Positions 32,625-41,457 of a stretch of DNA of 64,000 nt are shown here, piece after piece; the first letter of the stretch is position 1, and each line of letters begins with the position of its first letter. The notes beneath the pieces are model-generated. The model was not told where the DNA came from. It made no database searches and was given only the letters and a program-made list of their open reading frames with translations. The position numbers and the translations under genes were made by a program. The stretch comes from Microtetraspora niveoalba (GTDB lineage Bacteria > Actinomycetota > Actinomycetes > Streptosporangiales > Streptosporangiaceae). The stretch is taken from the NCBI RefSeq assembly GCF_001570405.1, contig NZ_BBYM01000030.1, positions 60,847 to 124,846 of the forward strand, written 5' to 3'.

Positions 32625-33407
32625 TCAGGACGTGAGCGCGCCGATGGCGGTGGCGACGTAGAGGCAGCCGCTGGCCGAGACGGCGACCCCCGCGAGCGCG
32701 GGACTCCACGAGGACACGGCGAGGGCGAGCCGCGCCCCTCTCGTACGGCCCGCGAGCAGCGCCGACCCCCTGATCGTCAGGACGCCGACGGCGGTCAGCG
32801 TGACCGCCATCCCCACGCCGAACGCGACGACGACGAGGACGGCGACGAGCGCGCGCCCCGTGAGCAGCCCGCTCACCAGGACGATGAACGCCGACGGCGA
32901 GGGGACCAGCCCGCCGGAGACCGCCAGCGCGGTGAGCCCGCGCCGCGACCACGGATCGACCGGCCCCTCCCCGCCGTGCCCGTGCCCGTGTCCATGCCCG
33001 TGCCCGTGCCCGTGCCCGTGGCCGTGCTGCCGCTCCTGGGATCGGGCGGCCAGGTGCCGGCGGACGAGGTGGACGCCGACGGCGATCACGACCAGCCCGG
33101 CGGGCACCTGCAGCCACGCGGTGACCGTCTTGGTGTCGAAGGCGGCGCTCGACAGGCCGACCCAGGCCAGCGCGAGGACCAGCACCGAGAACGTGTGCAT
33201 CAGCGCCACGATCACCCCCAACCGGACCGCGTGCCGGTAACGGCCCCGCGTGCCGACGAGGTAGGCGGCCGTCACACTCTTGCCGTGCCCGGGCGCGACC
33301 GCGTGCAGCGCCCCCACGCCGAACGCCACGGCCAGGACCAGCCACGCCGCACCGGCGCCGTCGAAGAGGCCGATCAGATAGTTCTCCGACTGCGTGCCGG
33401 CCGTCAT
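32625..33407 (-). CDS. NicO/RcnA-type nickel/cobalt transporter
   Basis: The 260-residue, six-span membrane protein has the family motif HAVAPGHGKSVTAAYLVG near residue 30. The long cytoplasmic loop contains a His-Gly repeat of about nine HG units near 130-150, encoded by 6-bp repeats. A second signature is SGGLVPSPSAFIVLVSGL. Such proteins move Ni2+ or Co2+, usually outward; the histidine loop may buffer metal. The ATG at 33407 overlaps the stop of the secreted partner gene (ATGA), so the two are coupled. Confidence 0.88.
   Translation of the reverse strand: MTAGTQSENYLIGLFDGAGAAWLVLAVAFGVGALHAVAPGHGKSVTAAYLVGTRGRYRHAVRLGVIVALMHTFSVLVLALAWVGLSSAAFDTKTVTAWLQVPAGLVVIAVGVHLVRRHLAARSQERQHGHGHGHGHGHGHGHGHGGEGPVDPWSRRGLTALAVSGGLVPSPSAFIVLVSGLLTGRALVAVLVVVAFGVGMAVTLTAVGVLTIRGSALLAGRTRGARLALAVSSWSPALAGVAVSASGCLYVATAIGALTS
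32974..33025. repeat. 6-bp repeats encoding the His-Gly loop of NicO
   Basis: About eight copies of CGTGCC, with one TCCATGCC variant, encode alternating histidine and glycine in the cytoplasmic loop of the transporter. It is a coding microsatellite whose copy number can vary without a frameshift. Confidence 0.85.
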
Positions 33408-34075
33408 GCCCGGACACCCCCGGCCCGGCGGCGCCGCCACAGGAGCGCGCCGAGCACGGCCGCGCCGGCCGCGGCCAGACCGCCCGCCAACCCGCCGGCC
33501 AGGCCGCCGGGCAGGGCGCCGGCCCCCTCCGCCGAGGATGTGAAGCGCAGCCGCTCGGTGGGGTGCGCGGCGGTGAGGAGCGCACGATCCGGCGTGGCGG
33601 GCGTGTCCGCGACGATCACCGTGCGATAGGACGCGTTGAGGTCGGTGAGCGCCTCGACCGTGACGTCGGCGTCGACCACCGGTCCCGGGCACTCGAACGT
33701 GAACCGCGCGCCGTCGGCGAGCAGCCGCTCCAGGGGCTCCAGCCGTCCGGGGCAACGCCGGCCGTCCCGCGCGACCGCCACGCGGGCGAGCAGGTAGTCG
33801 CGTACGGCCGTGGAGCGCTGGAGCTTCTGCTCCCCCGTCAGCTCCACGGAGACCGCGCCGGCGGACGGGTCCTCGAAGGCGCCGAGCGACTGGCCGAGGG
33901 CGACCCAGTCGTCCTCGGCGGCGTGCCAGGCGACGGCCACGGTCGCGCCTTCCACGCTGACCCTGGCGGTCGAGGGCGGGCCGAAGGGGTGGGCGGCCGC
34001 CGCCGGGGCGAGACCCCCGACGACGACGGCGGCGAGGAGCGGGCAGAGGAGCGCCCGCAGGAGGGGCAGGGGCAT
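33404..34075 (-). CDS. Membrane-anchored extracytoplasmic partner of NicO
   Basis: The ATG at 34075 has GGGAGA upstream. The 223-residue product begins with a signal peptide (1-24, ending APAAAA, then HPFG). It carries an extracytoplasmic domain with two cysteines (RRCPG and FECPG) and ends in a C-terminal membrane span with a basic tail (GLAAAGAAVLGALLWRRRR). It overlaps NicO by ATGA. In other bacteria a short secreted protein of DUF1007-like type often accompanies NicO; the pairing here suggests a similar periplasm-side metal role, with limited certainty. Confidence 0.7.
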   Translation of the reverse strand: MPLPLLRALLCPLLAAVVVGGLAPAAAAHPFGPPSTARVSVEGATVAVAWHAAEDDWVALGQSLGAFEDPSAGAVSVELTGEQKLQRSTAVRDYLLARVAVARDGRRCPGRLEPLERLLADGARFTFECPGPVVDADVTVEALTDLNASYRTVIVADTPATPDRALLTAAHPTERLRFTSSAEGAGALPGGLAGGLAGGLAAAGAAVLGALLWRRRRAGGVRA

Positions 34076-34164
34076 GTGTTCTCCCGGACGGAGCCGTGCC
34101 AGGGGCCGGGCCCCGGAGAGAACCCGGGAAACCCGGCGGGATCCGGCCCCCGGCACGGTCGCGG

Positions 34165-35841
34165 TCACTTCTTGGTGACGGTGACGACGGGGCTGGTGAT
34201 CCGCTGGTTCTGGCTGTCCAGGGCGACCACGTACGTTCCGTCCTTGACGTTGGCCGGGAGGCGGAGGTCGTAGGTCAGCCGGCCCAGCTCGTCGGCCTGC
34301 GCCCGGCCGATCTCGACGTCGCCGTGGCCCTCGCCCCTGCCCCTGTCCTCGGCGGCGGCCGCGCGCAGCCGGACGGTCACCTGCTCGCCCGGGTCGTAGC
34401 CGTACGCCGTGACCTGGAGGGAGCCCTTCTTCTCGACCGTGGTCCTGTCGACCGCCACCTGCTCGCCGGCCGTGTTCTCCGCGGTGCGGATCTCGTTGAC
34501 CGTGCGCTCGCCCTTGTCGTTCTTGCGGACGAGGAAGCCGTCGTGGTGCTCGCCGTTGGCGTACCGCGACTCGAACCGGATGCTGTCCGCCTCGACGTCG
34601 ATGAGCTGGTAGAGCTGCGTGTTCTCGCTGGTGCTCACGACCTCGGCGCCGTTGCCGGTCCAGTTCTCGCCCTTGTTGAGGGCGTACATCTTGCCCCCGG
34701 ACACGGACACGACGTAGACGACGCCGTTGTGGACGGCGGCGGTCTTCCGCGCGGTCTGGACGTTGCCCCGGCCGTACGAGTGGTCGTGGCCCTGCAGGAC
34801 CAGGTCCACGCCGTACTTCTCGAACAGCGGCCCCCACTGGTCGCGGACCTGCGCGTTGTTCCGGGTGCCGGTGGTCGAGTAGACGGGGTGGTGGAACGTG
34901 ACGACGGTCCACTTGTTGGGGTTGTCCTTGAGCAGGCCCTCCAGCCAGCGCGTCTGGTCCGCCATCAGCGTGGCGTTGCTCTGGTAGTTGGAGTCGAGGC
35001 CGATGAAGCGCACGCCCTGGTAGTCGACGGTGTACGCGGTCTGCTTCAGTTCGGCGTTGCCCGGCCCGTTGTCGGGATACGGGAACTGCGGCCGCCAGAA
35101 GGCCGACAACCCGTTGCTGTACTCGTGGTTGCCGGGGATCGAGATGTTGTTGACCTGGCTGTCGATGAACCCGCCGGCCCGGAACCACTGACCCCACTGC
35201 TCCTCGCTGTTCGCGGAGTCGATGAGGTCGCCGGCGTTGACGATCGCCCTGGCCTGCGGCCGGTCGGCGAACGCCTGGCGGAAGACACGCGGCACCGCGG
35301 AGTCGAGGTAGTTCTGCGCGTCGCCGTAGTAGACGAACGAGAACGGCTCGAACCCGGCGGCCGCCGTGGTGAAGTCCGTCCACGCGCTCCAGTTGGCGCC
35401 GTCGCCCACCCGGTACGTGTACCGGGTGTTCGGCTTCAGGCCGGTGAACTCGACGGTGTGGTAGGTCGAGGCGTATCCCAGGGTCGTGTTCACCGGTGTG
35501 GTGGAGCCGGCCATGACGGTCTTCACCGCGCCCGCGGCCGGGAGGACCTGGCCGAGCGCGCGCGGCGCCTCCAGGATCTGCGCCTGGGCGTTCTCGGCGG
35601 TCGCCTCGGCGCGCCAGGTCACCTTCTGGCTGCTGGACGGTGTGGTGGTCGGGGTGAGGATGATCCGGTCCGGGACGGGGGACGGCTTGTGCACCTCGGA
35701 GGCGGGATGGACGGGCGGAGTCGCCGCGCCGAAGGCCATGGGGCCGACGGACAGTCCGGCGACGAGCAGCGCGCCGGCTCCGGCCGTCGCCAGCTTGCCC
35801 GGCCGGGACCCGAGCGGCCACGGTCTCCTGACGTCACTCAC
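34165..35841 (-). CDS. Secreted purple-acid-phosphatase-like metallophosphoesterase
   Basis: The 558-residue product has an N-terminal export segment (about 15-38), a purple acid phosphatase FnIII-like domain (about 55-165, GLKPNTRYTYRVGDGANW) and a calcineurin-type domain (about 168-400). The five metal motifs are visible: YYGDAQNY, NAGDLID, PGNHEY, FHHPVY and GHDHSYGR. A further C-terminal domain (about 410-558) ends in a beta-rich segment. It should be an extracellular dinuclear-metal phosphoesterase that recovers phosphate. The gene reads toward the NicO pair with an 89-bp gap and is divergent from the septum-formation-like gene. Confidence 0.92.
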   Translation of the reverse strand: MSDVRRPWPLGSRPGKLATAGAGALLVAGLSVGPMAFGAATPPVHPASEVHKPSPVPDRIILTPTTTPSSSQKVTWRAEATAENAQAQILEAPRALGQVLPAAGAVKTVMAGSTTPVNTTLGYASTYHTVEFTGLKPNTRYTYRVGDGANWSAWTDFTTAAAGFEPFSFVYYGDAQNYLDSAVPRVFRQAFADRPQARAIVNAGDLIDSANSEEQWGQWFRAGGFIDSQVNNISIPGNHEYSNGLSAFWRPQFPYPDNGPGNAELKQTAYTVDYQGVRFIGLDSNYQSNATLMADQTRWLEGLLKDNPNKWTVVTFHHPVYSTTGTRNNAQVRDQWGPLFEKYGVDLVLQGHDHSYGRGNVQTARKTAAVHNGVVYVVSVSGGKMYALNKGENWTGNGAEVVSTSENTQLYQLIDVEADSIRFESRYANGEHHDGFLVRKNDKGERTVNEIRTAENTAGEQVAVDRTTVEKKGSLQVTAYGYDPGEQVTVRLRAAAAEDRGRGEGHGDVEIGRAQADELGRLTYDLRLPANVKDGTYVVALDSQNQRITSPVVTVTKK

Positions 35842-36102
35842 GTTCGCTTCACTCCATTGGATGAGGGGGCTGTGCCCGCCCGTCGGCTGCGGGCGGACGT
35901 CCGAAATTCATCCAGGAGCGGCTGACCGCTGATCGTCTTCCGGCTGGCCGGGAGATGAACTGATGATCCCCCGTTTTGGCGTCATGCGCCGTTGGCCCGG
36001 CGTTCACCGGGGGCCGTCTACGATCGCGGCGAAGCGACGCGACCGAAAACACCCGGCTTGACCGGAACGATCCCCGAACGACACGACGGACAGGTGACGG
36101 CG

Positions 36103-36594
36103 ATGCCCATCCGTGCCGCCCGGCGGACCGCCGCCCGGCGCTGGACACTGCTTCCGGGCGCCGCCGCGCTCGGCCTGCTCTTCGTCGTGCCGCCCGCGCC
36201 GGCCGTCGTGAAGGACGACTCCTTCGTCACGGCGCGGACCACCGGCATCCTCACCATCGAGGGCGGCGAGTGCTTCACCGACCCGACCTACTCGCGGTCC
36301 GCCGGAGAGCCGGTGGTGGTGTACACACCGTGCGCCGAAGGGGCGGACAACCAGTCGTACGGCTTCGCCGAGGCGCAGGACGGCCCCTGGGACCGCGCGG
36401 CGCTCGCGTCGTTCTCGTGGCGCAGGTGCGCGGCGATGTTCGACCGGAACTGGCCGGGTGGGGCGGCCTCCGGGCTGGACTTCTATCCGATCATGCCCAC
36501 GGAGGAGACGTGGGCCGACGGCGACCGGGACGTGATGTGCGCCGTCTACGCCCGCGGCGGGCGGCTGCCCGGCTCGATGCTGCCCCTGGCCTGA
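36103..36594 (+). CDS. Septum-formation-family exported protein
   Basis: The ATG at 36103 (a GTG at 36094 is also possible) gives a 163-residue exported protein. A basic N-terminus and hydrophobic stretch (about 15-33) precede a domain with GGECFTDPT, VVVYTPCAEGADNQ, CAAMF and PIMPTEETWADGDRDVMCAV. This resembles actinobacterial septum-formation (Septum_form/DUF4190-associated) domains, with four conserved cysteines likely in disulfides. The named family has been connected with cell division, but a mechanism is not established. It is divergent from the phosphoesterase and convergent with the P450. Confidence 0.7.
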   Translation: MPIRAARRTAARRWTLLPGAAALGLLFVVPPAPAVVKDDSFVTARTTGILTIEGGECFTDPTYSRSAGEPVVVYTPCAEGADNQSYGFAEAQDGPWDRAALASFSWRRCAAMFDRNWPGGAASGLDFYPIMPTEETWADGDRDVMCAVYARGGRLPGSMLPLA

Positions 36595-36628
36595 GCGCTC
36601 CGTGAGCGGCGCGACCGGCTGGGGGGCG

Positions 36629-37804
36629 TCACCAGGTGACGGGGAGCGCGGCGAACCCTCCGGTGAGGCGGTGGGCGCGCGCCTCCAGGCGCTCCCGCGG
36701 CACGGCCAGGCGCAGCGCGGGGAAGCGCGGGAAGAGCGCCTGGAAGACGGCCCGCAGCTCCACCCTGGCGAGACTCGCCCCCAGGCAGTAGCGGCCCGCG
36801 TAGCCGAAGCCGACGTGCGGGTTCTCGCTCTCGCGCCCGATGTCGAACCGGTCGGGGTCGGGGTAGGCGCGCTCGTCCCGGTTCGCGGCGAAGGTCGCCA
36901 GCACCACCAGCTCACCGGCCCGGATCGTGACGCCGCCGATCTCGACGTCCTCGTGCGCGTACCGGACCAGCCCGTGCTGGCTGGGCGCGGCCATCCGCAG
37001 GATCTCCTCCACCGCCGCGCCGGCCCGCCCGGGGTCGCGGGCCAGGGCGTCCCGCTGCGCCGGGTCGCGTAGGAGGAGCAGCACGCCGTGGTCGATCTGG
37101 TTGACGGTCGTCTCGTGCCCGGCGAACAGGAGGCCGCCCGCGATCCTGGCGATCTCCTGCTCGGGCAGCTCCGCGGTGGCGAGGTCGGTGTACACGTCCT
37201 CGCCGGGCCGCTCCCGCTTGGCCCGCACGATCGCGTAGCTGTACGCGTTCATCTCCGCCTGGGCGGCGGCGGACCGTTTCGGATCGGACAGGTCCGTCAT
37301 CTCCTCCGCGATCGCCCGGAACCGTTCCCTGTCCGCGTACGGCACGCCCAGCAGCTCGCAGATCACCTGGATCGGGAGCGGGACGGACAGGCACGCGTGC
37401 AGGTCCGCGGGCGGCCCCTGTCCGGCCATCCGGTCGAGCAGCTGGTCCACGAGGTGCTCGACGTGGGCGGAGAGGCGCCGCATCCGCCGCGCCGAGAACG
37501 CGGGGGCGAGCAACCGCCGCATGGAGTCGTGGACCTCGTGTTCGGTGGCGTGGTCGCCGGTCGGGCCTCCGGCGAACGCGCTGTGGGAGAGCCGGGGCGC
37601 CGACTCGGGGGCGGGGTGCGACCGGCCGAACCGGTCGTCGGCGAAGATCCGCCTGATCTCCTCCCAGCCGCTCACCAGCCAGGCTTCGTCGCCGATCTCG
37701 GTGCGTACCCTGCTGATCGGCTCGGTGGCTCTGAGCTGCCCGAACTCGGGGGAGATCTCCAGGACGTCGTTCCGCGGGAACGGCAGCCGAGGGAGTCCGG
37801 ACAT
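36629..37804 (-). CDS. Cytochrome P450
   Basis: The ATG at 37804 has AGGGAG eight bases upstream; a GTG at 37828 adds eight codons. The 391-residue protein shows the I-helix motif AGHETTVN, the ExxR motif in EEILRM, and the haem loop GFGYAGRYCLGASLAR. The loop has Ala and Arg in place of the usual second Gly and His; Arg at that position is common. Length and motifs fit soluble bacterial class I P450s. No ferredoxin, reductase or biosynthetic cluster is next to it, so redox partners must be elsewhere and the substrate is unknown. Confidence 0.93.
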   Translation of the reverse strand: MSGLPRLPFPRNDVLEISPEFGQLRATEPISRVRTEIGDEAWLVSGWEEIRRIFADDRFGRSHPAPESAPRLSHSAFAGGPTGDHATEHEVHDSMRRLLAPAFSARRMRRLSAHVEHLVDQLLDRMAGQGPPADLHACLSVPLPIQVICELLGVPYADRERFRAIAEEMTDLSDPKRSAAAQAEMNAYSYAIVRAKRERPGEDVYTDLATAELPEQEIARIAGGLLFAGHETTVNQIDHGVLLLLRDPAQRDALARDPGRAGAAVEEILRMAAPSQHGLVRYAHEDVEIGGVTIRAGELVVLATFAANRDERAYPDPDRFDIGRESENPHVGFGYAGRYCLGASLARVELRAVFQALFPRFPALRLAVPRERLEARAHRLTGGFAALPVTW

Positions 37805-38029
37805 GAGGGGTCTCCCTTCGCGAGACACGTGGGGCCTTCCTCGGGTCTCTCCGCTCCCCGAGCGAACAAGCCGCCCTAAATCACCCTTTGACGCTTTTTC
37901 ACCTTTGGGCGGCCGATCGCGCTTTATGTCGCGTTTAAAAGATCAAAAACAGGATTAGCGCCGACCAAAAGTGGACATTTAGACGTTTGGCCGGGACAAG
38001 TCGGAGCCGGGGGCTCTACGTTCCAAATC

Positions 38030-38590
38030 ATGCACCAAACGCCTGGCTATCAGCAGCAGCCGTACGACCACCCGCCGCAGCCGCAATGGCAGCAGCAACC
38101 GCCGCCGCAGCCGCAGCCCCCCACCTTCACGCCCCCCACGCACCCCACGCCTCCCGCGCCGACGCCGCCGCCCTCGCGCCGCAAGCCCGGCAGCAAGGCT
38201 CCGCTGTTCATCGTCATCGCGATCGTGGTCCTCGCCGCGATCGGCGCCGCCGTCTTCTTCCTGACCGGGGGCGACGACACCGCCCCGGAGGCCAAGCCGG
38301 CCAAGAGCGCGGCCGCCCGTACGGCCGAGACCCTCCCCACCCCGAACGCCGGAGAACGCGCGGTCTACCTGGAGTCCCTCCGGGCGATCTCGCCCGAACT
38401 CGCCGCGAACGAGGACCGGGCGATCCGGCAGGGCGGCCTGGTCTGCCAGCGCATCCTCAAGCCCGACGAGGGCGGCATGAGCCTCCCCCAGTACACGGTC
38501 GCGGAGCTGTCCAAGGGCGACACGGCGATCACCCGGGTACAGGCCTTCAAGGTGATCGTCGCGGTGAAGGCGTGGTGCGGCAAGTCCTGA
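38030..38590 (+). CDS. Pro/Gln-rich membrane-anchored protein of unknown function
   Basis: The 186-residue protein begins with a cytoplasmic tail rich in Pro, Gln, Tyr and His (1-55, MHQTPGYQQQPYDHPPQPQW). One membrane span follows (about 62-83, APLFIVIAIVVLAAIGAAVFF), then an extracytoplasmic helical domain with two cysteines (LVCQRI and AWCGKS). This layout is common among uncharacterised actinobacterial envelope proteins, where the PQ-rich tail may mediate condensate-like or SH3-type contacts. The ATG at 38030 has no clear ribosome-binding site. The upstream region is a distinct AT-rich island. Confidence 0.75.
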   Translation: MHQTPGYQQQPYDHPPQPQWQQQPPPQPQPPTFTPPTHPTPPAPTPPPSRRKPGSKAPLFIVIAIVVLAAIGAAVFFLTGGDDTAPEAKPAKSAAARTAETLPTPNAGERAVYLESLRAISPELAANEDRAIRQGGLVCQRILKPDEGGMSLPQYTVAELSKGDTAITRVQAFKVIVAVKAWCGKS

Positions 38591-38786
38591 CCCGTGCCGA
38601 TCGGCGCCCCCCGGCATTCGGCTCGGGCCGGGCGTCTCGCCGTGTCAGGCCGATGTCGGATCGGGGCCGGGTCCGGATTTCGGGAACCGGACCGGACCCG
38701 ATCCCCGATGCGACATTCTTGCCATCTTGACCAGTTTTGGTGCGCAATCTTCCTTTTGTCGGAAAGTTTTGGCCTAGTGTGATCAC

Positions 38787-40148
38787 GTGGGCGACGGCAG
38801 AGCCCCCGTGAGCATGTGGCAGCGCTGCTCGATAAGAACCCGCCTGACAGTGATCACGAGCGCTGTCATGGCGCTGATCTGCACTGTCATCGTCGTCCTC
38901 GCCGTGATCGCCATCCGGCAGAACGTCAGGGAGTACCGCGCGAAGAACCTGGTCGGCCGGGCCGTGGAGATCAGCCAGCAGGTCCGCGAGAACGGGCACG
39001 TCCCGCCGCTGCCCGACAGCCCCGGCAGCGCGATCCAGGTGTTCAACCCGTCCGGCGTGCTCGTCGCCGCCACCCCCAACGTGGCGCACGCCCCGCCGAT
39101 GAACAGGCTGGTCTCCCGGGCCACCGTCTACGCCACCAGGAACATCTGCGACCTGCGCGCTTTCCCCGGCGAGTGCAAGATCGGCATCTACTTCCCCTTC
39201 CACATGACCGACGGGATGTGGCGGCTCCACATGGTGGTGCCCGACGTCCCCTGGTACGTCAACCTCAGGCTGCTGGGAGCACTCCTCGCCGGCTGGATCC
39301 TCCTCGTGGGAGCGACCGCCCTGGCCGCCTACCGCATCGTGAGCAGGACCCTCGCCCCGGTCGACGCCATGACGTCCAAGCTGGCCGAGATCACGGTCGG
39401 CGACCTGAGCCAGCGCGTCCCCGTCCCCTGGTTCCACGACGAGCTGCGGCGGCTCGCCGAACGCGCGAACCAGACGCTCGACCGGGCCGAGACGGCGGTC
39501 GAACGGCAGCGCCGCTTCGCCTCCGACGCCTCCCACGACCTGCGCAGCCCGCTGACCGCCATCCACACCGAGATCGAGGAGGCCCTCCTCCACCCCGAGG
39601 ACACCGACTGGGAGAACACCGCGCAGACCCTGCTGGACAGCGTGGAACGGCTGCAGTCCCTCGTCACCTCCCTCCTCCAGGTCGCCCGGCTGGACGCGGG
39701 CGCCCCCGCCCGGCGCGACCCCGTCGATCTGGCCGAGCTGGTGACCTCCGAACTGGCGCTGCGCCCGCGCGGCGTCGCGATCGCCGAACGGCTCACGCCC
39801 GGCGTGACGGTCAGCGGCGACCGGCTCCATCTGGCCCGCCTGCTCGGCAACCTCCTCGACAACGCGGAGCGCCACGCCGAGAGCACCGTGACGGTCACGG
39901 TCATCCGGGAGGGCGGGACCGGAGTGCTCGAAGTCCTCGACGACGGCGACGGCATCCCTCCCGAGCAGCGGGAGGCCGTCTTCCAGCGGTTCGTACGCCT
40001 CGACTCCTCGCGGAAGAAGGACGCCGGGGGCACCGGGCTCGGCCTGCCGATCGCCCGGCAGATCGCCGAGAACCACGGCGGCACGCTCAGGATCGCCGAC
40101 TGCCCGCGCGGCGCGAGGTTCGTGCTCCGCCTCCCGCTGCGCGAATGA
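38787..40148 (+). CDS. Two-component sensor histidine kinase (orphan)
   Basis: The 453-residue protein has two membrane spans (about 23-45 and 156-178) enclosing a 110-residue extracytoplasmic sensor domain. HAMP (about 180-232) and HisKA (about 238-300, FASDASHDLRSPLT, phosphorylated His about 250) follow. The HATPase has N-box NLLDNAERHA, G1 DDGDGIP and G2 GGTGLGLPIA. No response-regulator gene adjoins it, so its partner is elsewhere. Start: GTG 38787, or ATG 38814 nine codons later. Sensor-domain cysteines (NICDLRAFPGECKIG) could form a disulfide. Confidence 0.93.
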   Translation: MGDGRAPVSMWQRCSIRTRLTVITSAVMALICTVIVVLAVIAIRQNVREYRAKNLVGRAVEISQQVRENGHVPPLPDSPGSAIQVFNPSGVLVAATPNVAHAPPMNRLVSRATVYATRNICDLRAFPGECKIGIYFPFHMTDGMWRLHMVVPDVPWYVNLRLLGALLAGWILLVGATALAAYRIVSRTLAPVDAMTSKLAEITVGDLSQRVPVPWFHDELRRLAERANQTLDRAETAVERQRRFASDASHDLRSPLTAIHTEIEEALLHPEDTDWENTAQTLLDSVERLQSLVTSLLQVARLDAGAPARRDPVDLAELVTSELALRPRGVAIAERLTPGVTVSGDRLHLARLLGNLLDNAERHAESTVTVTVIREGGTGVLEVLDDGDGIPPEQREAVFQRFVRLDSSRKKDAGGTGLGLPIARQIAENHGGTLRIADCPRGARFVLRLPLRE

Positions 40149-40190
40149 GCGCGGGCGCCTGTTCACCCGTCCCGTCCCGCGCCTGCCATC

Positions 40191-40250
40191 GCCGTGCCGT
40201 GCCGTGCCGTGCTGTGCGTGGCCGTGCTGTGCTGTGCTGTGCCGTGCGGT
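40191..40250. repeat. Pentanucleotide repeat tract
   Basis: About eleven 5-bp units of GCCGT/GCTGT type, interrupted once by GCGTG, lie between the sensor kinase stop and the convergent dehydrogenase stop. The tract is noncoding and looks like a slippage-prone microsatellite; no hairpin terminator is evident beside it. Confidence 0.8.
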
Positions 40251-40263
40251 ACGGGCAGGGTCG

Positions 40264-41307
40264 TCAGTGCGAGGGGACGAACCCGAGCCGCTTGTCCACC
40301 ACGTTGGCCAGCGGCGCGCCCGTGGCGTACCGGCGCAGGTTGTCCAGGAACACGTCCGCGAGAGCGCCCCGCCAGCCCGCCGCGTCGCCGCTCATGTGCG
40401 GGGAGATCAGCACCTGCGGGAACGACCACAGCGGATGCCCGGCGGGCAGCGGCTCCTCCTCGAAGACGTCGAGCGCCGCCCCGGCGAGTCGTCCCGAACG
40501 CAGCGCCTCGACGAGGGCGCCGGTGTCGACCGTCTCCCCCCTGCCGACGTTGATCAGCCGAGCGGACGGCCGGAGCGCCGCGAACACGTCGGCGCCGATG
40601 AGCCCGCGGGTCTCGGGGGTCAGCGGCGCCACGTTCACCAGGTAGTCGACGTCCCCGACCACCGCCGCCAGCCGCGACGAGTCGTACACCGCGTCGAAGT
40701 CGGCGTCGCCCTCCCGCGTGGTGCGCCCCGCGCCGAGGATCGTGAGGCCGACCGCTCGGAGCATCCGCGCGATCTCCCGCCCGATGGCGCCGGTTCCGAC
40801 GATCATGGCGGTCCGGCCGTCGATCCGCTCGGTCACGCGGTGTTCCCAGCGGCGCGCCCGCTGCAGCCGCCACGATCCCGGCAGGTCCTTGGCGAAGGCC
40901 AGGACGCAGGCCAGGACGTACTCGGCGATGGGCCGGTCGAAGACACCGCGCGAGTTCGTGACGACCACGTCGGACGCGCGCAGCTCGTCGAACATCAACC
41001 GGTCCACGCCCGCCGCCGCCACATGGATCCAGCGCAGGGCGTCGGCCCGATGCCAGACCGGACGCAGCGCGGGCGAGAACGCGTCCCACAGCAGCAGCGC
41101 GTCACTGCCCGGCAGGGCGTCGCCCAGGTCCTGCGCTCGGGCGTATCTCACCTCACCGGCCAGCTCACGCAGCAGATCCCGCGACGGCGGCGGATCGTCG
41201 GCGTGGAGCACGGTGAGGACCACCCGGCTCCCGCCGTGACCCGGCGTCCCGGTCGCGGAGACCGGGCCGGGCTCGGATGGCTTCGTGACAGGCGGACGTT
41301 GCCGCAT
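40264..41307 (-). CDS. D-isomer-specific 2-hydroxyacid dehydrogenase
   Basis: The ATG at 41307 has AAGGAG about ten bases upstream and gives a 347-residue enzyme. It has the NAD-binding motif MIVGTGAIGREIARML (about 164-179), the substrate-binding motif INVGRGETVDTGAL with its catalytic Arg region, and the catalytic His in LISPHMSG. The family interconverts 2-hydroxy and 2-oxo acids in the cytoplasm; the D-lactate/glyoxylate-type substrate cannot be told from sequence. It follows the HAD gene on the same strand with a gap of about 150 bp. Confidence 0.9.
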   Translation of the reverse strand: MRQRPPVTKPSEPGPVSATGTPGHGGSRVVLTVLHADDPPPSRDLLRELAGEVRYARAQDLGDALPGSDALLLWDAFSPALRPVWHRADALRWIHVAAAGVDRLMFDELRASDVVVTNSRGVFDRPIAEYVLACVLAFAKDLPGSWRLQRARRWEHRVTERIDGRTAMIVGTGAIGREIARMLRAVGLTILGAGRTTREGDADFDAVYDSSRLAAVVGDVDYLVNVAPLTPETRGLIGADVFAALRPSARLINVGRGETVDTGALVEALRSGRLAGAALDVFEEEPLPAGHPLWSFPQVLISPHMSGDAAGWRGALADVFLDNLRRYATGAPLANVVDKRLGFVPSH

Positions 41308-41457
41308 CGGTACGGCGCTCCTTCGCTGATATGGCGGCGAGGGGGGAGCGCGGCGACGGGACGAGCCCTCCACGCCGGTGCTCGCGTACTTCCCGGCCGG
41401 TCGCCGACGTAACCTCCGGGTTCGTTTGCCTGGAACGGGGTTTTCCCCGGACGCCCG

